A DNA stretch of 64,000 bases from Reticulitermes speratus (lineage: Eukaryota > Arthropoda > Insecta > Blattodea > Rhinotermitidae), in contig JAJKFL010000042.1 in assembly GCA_021186555.1 (NCBI GenBank), positions 26,287,521 to 26,351,520 of the forward strand. The letters run 5' to 3'. A program made the translations under genes and the position numbers. Shown in pieces: positions 58,330 to 64,000 of the stretch; positions within the stretch are counted from its first letter, which is position 1; every line of letters begins with the position of its first letter. The notes below the pieces were generated by a model that ran no database searches, had not been told where the DNA came from, and was given only the letters and a program-made list of their open reading frames with translations.

Positions 58330-58440
58330 GCAGTGGCGATTCCTGACCCGGATGTCAGGTCTACCAGAAGAGTACACAGTGCCTTTCCCTAGACCTGACC
58401 TCCAGATCAGGGTTCGCCACTCGATTTTTGCTTGCTCTTG
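58330..58440. repeat. Short dispersed segment shared with 6.9 kb, with inverted half-sites
   Basis: GTGGCGATTCCTGACC and its partner CAGGGTTCGCCACTC are inverted. CCTCCAGATCAGGGTTCGCC matches CCTCCAAATCAGGGATTCGC at 6931. Confidence 0.5.
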
Positions 58441-58629
58441 GTGAATCTGTGGGCCTGAAGTAGCAGGCTGTTAAACGTATACACAGAAACATGTACGTAG
58501 AAGCACAAATTTATGAGCGCCGGTCTTCGCAGGGCTATAGGCGCTTGTACGAATAGCACGTTCACTGTTCTGTTAATACGAAACGGAAAAACTGAAGCTT
58601 CCTTTAATCTTCAGAGTTGTACTACACCG

Positions 58630-58880
58630 TAAAGGTAAAGTCCCTGTGCAAGCCATGAAGTCATATGGTGGAGTGGAGCTTGAGCTTCACGTATTCTTAA
58701 CGTCGGCCCCAGATGGAGGTGAGTGATCAACTTCACGCACCGGCCGTTTATTTCCTGAGAAAGAGACGCTGTACCCATTAAATAGGAGACGGGATTGACT
58801 CCAGAGCCGGACTCGAGATTTTGGAGAAGAGAAAAAATCTCTTGATTCTCCGCAAGCTTCTTCATTCTCTTCTGCATAGT
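58630..58880 (-). mobile_element. SINE, TTTAC-tailed tRNA-derived family, head lost
   Basis: The plus strand has AAAGGTAAAGTCCCTGTG, CCATGAAGTCATATGG, GATGGAGGTGAGTGATC, CCCATTAAATAGGAGACGGG and TTTTGGAGAAGAGAAAAA, in the same order as the 50.2-kb copy. Confidence 0.85.
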
Positions 58881-59670
58881 TGTCTGTTTACTACGTGTGC
58901 ATGAGTCTTACCTATTAGCATGCGGAGCTCGGATGCTGGGAAATTCCAGCTGAAATCAGACGAGGCTGTTTGATTTGTAGAATTGTCTGTAGCCGCATGA
59001 AGTATGCTTTGTTTTATCCTTGCTGGTAGGCCGCAGTTGTTTCTGTCGAGGTCCGCATCTGGTCCGCTGATCTGCTGATACCTGAGAAGGCAAGCGTTAG
59101 AATTTGTGTGTGTACTGTATTTATATAATGCGCTGCCTATACAGTAGCTTTAAGTTACTTTCGGTGTATTTCCACAATTTATTCACAGAAGTGTAAATGT
59201 TTCTTCTGAACTCTGCTTGTAACTACAGGTTCATAGATTACTTGCTTTAGTAAACAACACACGTCATCTTAGCCATGTGGCGAGTTTGTCCTTGGCACAC
59301 GACACTACTGGAGTGAGCGAAGCTAGTCCGCCTCCGGTCACCAACGTGGCACACAGCACCAATCCATTCACTGTAAATACCAGCCTCTAGACAATTGTGT
59401 GTCAGACTAACCGATACGTATGTTACACATAGACTTTTGCATATGCATAAAATAATTGTGACATTTGTTTATTTAATGTTCTGTGCAGCGTGGCCTTGTC
59501 TGTCTGTCTGACATATTTGTGTTTTTTTCTTCAGTATCAGTCGTTATGCCTTGGGAAACAACTTTTATTACAGCTAATATCTAGTGTCATGAATATGTGT
59601 GTGTGTGTTGAGAAATTATCACAAAAAGTCAATTCTCTAGCAAACACTTGGCCGAGTATCTTACATCATT
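58881..59670. other. No gene recognised
   Basis: Unique-looking sequence. Short ORFs only. Confidence 0.4.
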
Positions 59671-60961
59671 AAGTAGCTATGACTGTAACAATTCCGGAAG
59701 TACACCGAGCAAAGATGGTAGCGAGTGTACGGAAGAAGGACGGAGAAGAGAATTGAGGACGTTCTTGGAGAGGATAAGTTTGGATTTAGAAGCGGAAAAG
59801 CAACGAGGAATGCAATTGGGATGCTGAGAGTAATATGAAAACGAATTTTGGACATAGATGTAGAACTGTGTGCTTGCTTCATAGACTGGCAGAAGGCATT
59901 TGACCGTGTGAAGTGGACCAAATGAATGCAGATCCTAGAGGAAACTGGTATTGATTGGCGCAAAAAAGATCTCTCAGCACATTGTACATGGATCAGAGCA
60001 TAACGTAAGGCTGGACCAAGGGGAGACAAGAACACTGGAAGACTGAAGAGGAGTTAGACAAGGATGCTGTTTGTCACCGATTCTCTTCACCTTACACAGC
60101 GAGTACTTTACCAAGGAAGCTTGAAGAATCTGGAGACTTAAAAATATGAGGACAAGTAATTCTAACTGTGAAATATGCAGATGCCTTTGTGCTACTAAGG
60201 AAGAAATGGTAATACAGGACATGATTAATAGACTAAGTGATACTGGAAGTTGCTATGGAATGGAAACGAATGTGGAAAAAACAAAGGGAATGACAATCTC
60301 GAGGCAACCATTCCCATTACAGATTATGATATATAAAAAATAGCTGGAGAATGTGGAATATTTCAATTATTTAGGCAGCATGATAACAAATGATGCAAGG
60401 TGTACACGTGAAATTAAATCCACAATTGCCATGGCAAAAGCAGCATTCAACAAGAAGAAAAATCTTTTCACCAACAACTGGACTTAAATTTAAGGAAGAA
60501 ACTAGTAAAGTGCTACATTTGGAGCATAGCTTTGTATGGTGCTGAAACGTGGACACTTAGGAAAATAGATCAGAAGTATCTGGAAAGTTTTGAAATGTGG
60601 TGCTGGAGAAGAATGGAGAAGATCAGTTGGACCGATCGTGTGAGAAATGAAGAAGTATTGCACAGAGTCAAGGAGGAGAAGAATATCCTACATACAAGAA
60701 AAAGAAGAAAGACTAACTGGATTGGTCACATCTTGCGTAGAAACTGCCTTCTGAAACACGTGATTGAAGGAAAGTTAGAAGGAGGGATAGAAATGACGGG
60801 AAGACGAGGGAGAAGACGTATGCAGCTACTGGATGACCTTAAGGAAAAGAGAAGATACTGGAAATTGAAACAGGAAGCACTAGATCGCACTCAATGGAGA
60901 ACTCACTTTGGAAGAGGCTACGGACCTGTCGTAAGACAGACTACAGAATGAATGAAGTAGC
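59671..60961 (+). mobile_element. 5'-truncated copy of the RTE-like LINE with 7-bp target duplication
   Basis: AAGTAGC lies at 59671-59677 and again at 60955-60961. The body (59678-60954) aligns with the 23.55-kb element from just upstream of its reverse transcriptase block IVARILRRRIE to the shared GAATGAATG end. The protein is riddled with stops and frameshifts. Recognisable pieces are DKFGFRSGKATRNAIGML, CFIDWQKAFDRVKW (motif A), RQGCCLSPILF-type motif B with an indel, and VKYADAFVLL, where YADD has become YADA. The C-terminal frame 60532-60951 is intact: MYGAETWTLRKIDQKYLES to FGRGYGPVVRQTTE. This copy keeps the 10 bases deleted in the full-length copy. Confidence 0.92.
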
Positions 60962-63240
60962 AGCGCCGAGGAACGTGAGAGATAAAATGCCTGCAGAATG
61001 TTAATCGGAAATTTTGAAGGGAATATAGGCCTACTACTTGGAAAATATAGGCGCAGATGAGAGATGTTATTCAACGTGGTCTTACTCGTAGGCGGTAAGA
61101 CATGGACTGGATTCATCCGACGCAAACCAAATAGCCAACCAACCAACCAAAAAAGCAAAGTAAGGGCGGAGACGTACTCCTCACGCACGTTGACGTCACT
61201 TGGTCCTTCGCCCGAAACATTGCGGGGTCATAACATACGAAGCTTGTAAAAATAACATGGATTTGTGCTTACGCTAACAGACTTGTCTTGACTCAGGGCC
61301 ATAGTGTGCTGATTATGTGCGGCAAGTGGCAATATGCCCTTTTTTTCGGGGGGGGGGGGGGGGGGAGGATGGAGAATTTTGGTTGGGTAGTTGTCTGAGG
61401 TTTGAACCCAGAGTGGCTCGGTCGCTTAGTCTGGAGGCCTTTGTGACGTGGGGGGGAAGTCACGTTGACGGAAGGTCTTCGCGACTTTGGGCGGTTGGGG
61501 GGGGGGGGCGTTGATGCGGGTCGCGTCCTACCTTTTAATTAGTATATTCCGTGGCATTCGCTATACAAATGAAGATTTTCAACCGAAAAGCGCTAGGGAC
61601 AGTATATTGTGTCGACTAGGCCATTTTGTGGGGGGAACCTCGATTGGCTTGCTGATCTCCACTTGCTTTCTGCTAAGGCCTCAGGCGAATTTGGTCAGCC
61701 CTCGGTCGGCACAAGTGCCTTCCAAACTGCTGACCTAGGCGGCTCACCGCGCTAACATTGAGTCGAAACCCTCGGTCAGTACTTTGATGTAGTCGGCGAT
61801 AGACAAGTGGCCCCTTAGTTGCAATGAGAAGACGCATTGTACCCGTGCAGCTTAGTGAGGTGGGTGAGGGTAGCAGATCTCCAGATAAGGGTCGCACAGT
61901 CTATCATACGACGGATGCAGAACACAGTATATGATGGATAGGCCACTTTTCCTTTAAGGAGGGGAAGTGTGCTCAGTCTCTTGGTTGCCCCTCTTGCAAC
62001 GTAAGGCATGTGAGTCGATCAGATCAACTGTGTATCGAGGTGCACCAAGCTGTATCGGACCCACTGGATTGAACAGGAACTGGCTGTCAAGAGTATGTTT
62101 GTGAACCTTCTTTTTGATTTAGGAAACGGGGGGGGGGGGGGGGGGGGGGGGGGAGAGAAGGAGGAGGAGGAAGCAGATTTATTGATTACCTGAGCGACCC
62201 TTTAACTCATAAAGTAAGACTCTGCTGTATGGATTTATTATGACAGAGTGCTAATTTCCAAGTTCGGTACGAATCCACGGTGAATTTGCACAGATTCGGA
62301 TATGTAATGAATGTTATCTACGAAAGGCAGAGAAGCGTACGCGTGATCACACCTGGGCATAACAGCCACATTCTTACATCTTTATGATGACACGTAATTA
62401 ATCAGTAAGCATGGGATTTTCTCCTAAATTCACTTACGAGTATTCAGCGAAGTACCTGTATAAGTTTTAAATGTAGCCAGAAATTATCAGATTATTTTTA
62501 CAGTTGATTGGTTTCATAAGGATAATAGCTATATTTAATCGCGGTGTATTTCGCGACGCTGTCAGTAGCTCGGACTGTAGGCCCGTAATGTTGAATATAG
62601 GGCGACAAGTTGAAAAGGTGTGAGTGGAAGGGGCCGTGGATAACTTTGAAGTACTGTCCGTCCAGCCAGTCTCCCGGCCGAGATCCAGACTGAGCATCCC
62701 CTAATACAAGTCAGAAGCGTTAGCGCTTGAGCCAGTTTGCTTATAGTTGTTCCGCACCTTTTCTGGACCCTATCGTGGCTAGTTCAGCCGAGTCCACAGT
62801 CGCAAAACTTATGTGTTAGACTAGTCTTGTCCTCCAGCCTAACCCTTAGGGCACCCACGTGGTCTCTTTCGTTTTATCAACTAAACACTTGAATTTGTCA
62901 CCTTCCACATGCGTGTTACAACCCCGCAAACATCACCGAATCCGTACTTGATTTTGTATGGACGAGCTTACGACGACGACTGCAACAAAATTCGATACAT
63001 GTTAGTGTGCTGGCACATCAGCCGTAAGGCCAATTCCATAGACAGCACAGGAACATAAGGAAAATACACAAATAACAACAAACGAAAACACACATAAATG
63101 AGGTAATAAGGAATGATATAGTAAAAATAATAGCATTAGTAATAAGTATAATTCTTAAAGAAAAATTTGTTAAAAGGGATAATTTTCTCCTGAGTATGTA
63201 GATTGTACCGTGCCATTCAGTTCAATTTATGAAACCCAGT
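60962..63240. other. No gene; long G runs at 61348-61365, 61497-61508 and 62128-62153
   Basis: The minus strand at about 61450-61390 has CTAAGCGACCGAGCC and GGGTTCAAACCTCAG, possibly a tRNA-like SINE head. CCAACCAACCAA occurs at 61135-61150. A CCCGAAACATTGCGGGG hairpin lies at 61212-61228. ORFs are uninformative. The three G runs are all on the plus strand. Confidence 0.55.
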
Positions 63241-63283
63241 TGACGACGACGACGACGACGACGATGATGATGATGATGATGAT
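63241..63283. repeat. Compound microsatellite (GAC)n(GAT)n
   Basis: About seven GAC triplets followed by about seven GAT triplets. Confidence 0.95.
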
Positions 63284-63399
63284 ACAGCAACAGTACGTAC
63301 TGTTTTTTCTCACGTAGCAGTGCAATTCCCGTTTAAAATTCAGTGGATAGTCACTAAATAGGTTGCGTAAACTATATTACTGTTACACAATTCTCAGGC

Positions 63400-63625
63400 T
63401 CTCACGCCACGGTATTCTGGGTTATCACACCGTGTAGGATAATAAGTGTGTTCCGATGCTGTGGAGCAACGTGCTGCCTCCGTATCTGTGATTGGCCACA
63501 ATCTTTGCACCTTCCCGTATAGTCGACACATTTCGTCCACCAAATCACTTAAGCATCCACCTGAACGTGACTAACCTTGAACATGTAGGCAGCACGTTGT
63601 TCCGAAATGCCGTAACAAATTTGTT
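63400..63625. repeat. Eroded inverted repeat with hammerhead-like half-motif
   Basis: GTTCCGATGCTGTGGAGCA and GCAACGTGCTGCCT (63447-63479) face AGGCAGCACGTTGTTCCG (63587-63604), which continues AAATGCCGTAAC. The pairing of AGGCAGCACGTT with a following CCGAAA echoes the 17.9-kb inverted pair (GCAGCACGTTCC then CGAAACACTGG). Confidence 0.5.
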
Positions 63626-64000
63626 ATACGACTTAATAGTCGAAAAGACTATGCTTCTGAGCTAAAAATATCAGTCATGCTACGTTTCTTTTTTGTCAGT
63701 GTCCGCCTTTTCTATTGAGTGCATACAAAATACACACACACACAGTCACACACGCACATGTATTTCCCACTAATACGCTTGGTTTGTGACAGTCGCACGT
63801 CGTTTCCGTGGCTACTCTTTCCAGGGTTGCGATGTAAGCATGGTAACTACAGCTTGGTTTGTTAGTCGCACCTGGGTTACTGTGTTTAGGACACGTAACC
63901 ATGTTAACAACAGAGCTTGGTTGATGAGTGACGTCACAACGTGGAAAGACGTGGAAGGAAAGTCGGCCATCTCGCTCATGCGTACAGTACCGTATAGTCT
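63626..64000. other. No gene recognised
   Basis: A short CACA tract lies at 63733-63756. The cysteine-containing ORF 63696-63902 on the minus strand has no recognised motif. Confidence 0.4.

Noticed and set aside
61390-61455. A genuine tRNA gene on the minus strand
   Set aside because: Only A- and B-box-like matches; no acceptor stem or anticodon arm pairing could be drawn. At most a SINE head.

Overview
This is a repeat-dense stretch of a eukaryotic, almost certainly insect, nuclear genome. No intact host gene, rRNA gene, tRNA gene or CRISPR array could be supported. Every recognisable protein signature belongs to a transposable element. The mix of elements (PIF/Harbinger with a MADF partner, pogo/Tigger, several mariners, an RTE/BovB-like LINE, a second LINE lineage, several tRNA-derived SINE families) and the texture of the LINE proteins recall cockroach or termite genomes. 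That placement is an inference from memory of such sequences, not a search result.

Layout. 0-2.9 kb: right-hand part of a Harbinger element with two interleaved antisense genes. 3.5-3.8 kb: 33-bp minisatellite. 5.9-6.65 and 16.7-17.5 kb: two copies of one dispersed repeat. 8.0-8.4 kb: 98-bp dimeric tandem repeat. 8.55-9.16 kb: large foldback with target-site duplication (TSD). 11.45-12.58 kb: decayed pogo/Tigger element with a 260-bp foldback inserted in it. 13.1-13.6 kb: mariner remnant. 23.55-26.96 kb: full-length RTE-like LINE with 10-bp TSD, three visible frameshifts. 30.95-33.19 kb: 2.2-kb palindrome. 35.8-36.25, 44.2-45.0 and 54.8-55.0 kb: three other LINE fragments. 37.56-38.87 kb: minisatellite with a 133-bp higher-order unit. 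39.6-41.7 kb: two decayed Tc1/mariner-type transposases. 45.4-45.8 kb: second large foldback. 59.67-60.96 kb: 5'-truncated copy of the same LINE with a 7-bp TSD. SINEs are scattered throughout; the most abundant is a tRNA-derived family with a TTTAC-type tail, about seven copies.

Most interesting signal. Four foldback elements (8.55, 21.3, 36.85 and 45.4 kb) share one architecture: two inverted arms, then a short one-sided tail containing AAAATGYACGGY, all flanked by a 7-13 bp direct repeat. The arms of the two large ones carry a motif resembling a hammerhead ribozyme with a minimal stem III (CUGANGA, stem II, GAAAC, four bases, GUA). Its best copy is on the minus strand at 45,473-45,516. Similar motifs recur in several otherwise unrelated inverted repeats of the window, one of which (11.7 kb) is a clean insertion with a 14-bp TSD. 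Known biology that fits is the hammerhead motif in terminal repeats of Penelope-like retroelements; no Penelope reverse transcriptase is visible here, so these would be non-autonomous derivatives.

All coding elements look dead or dying. The RTE-like LINE is the best preserved.
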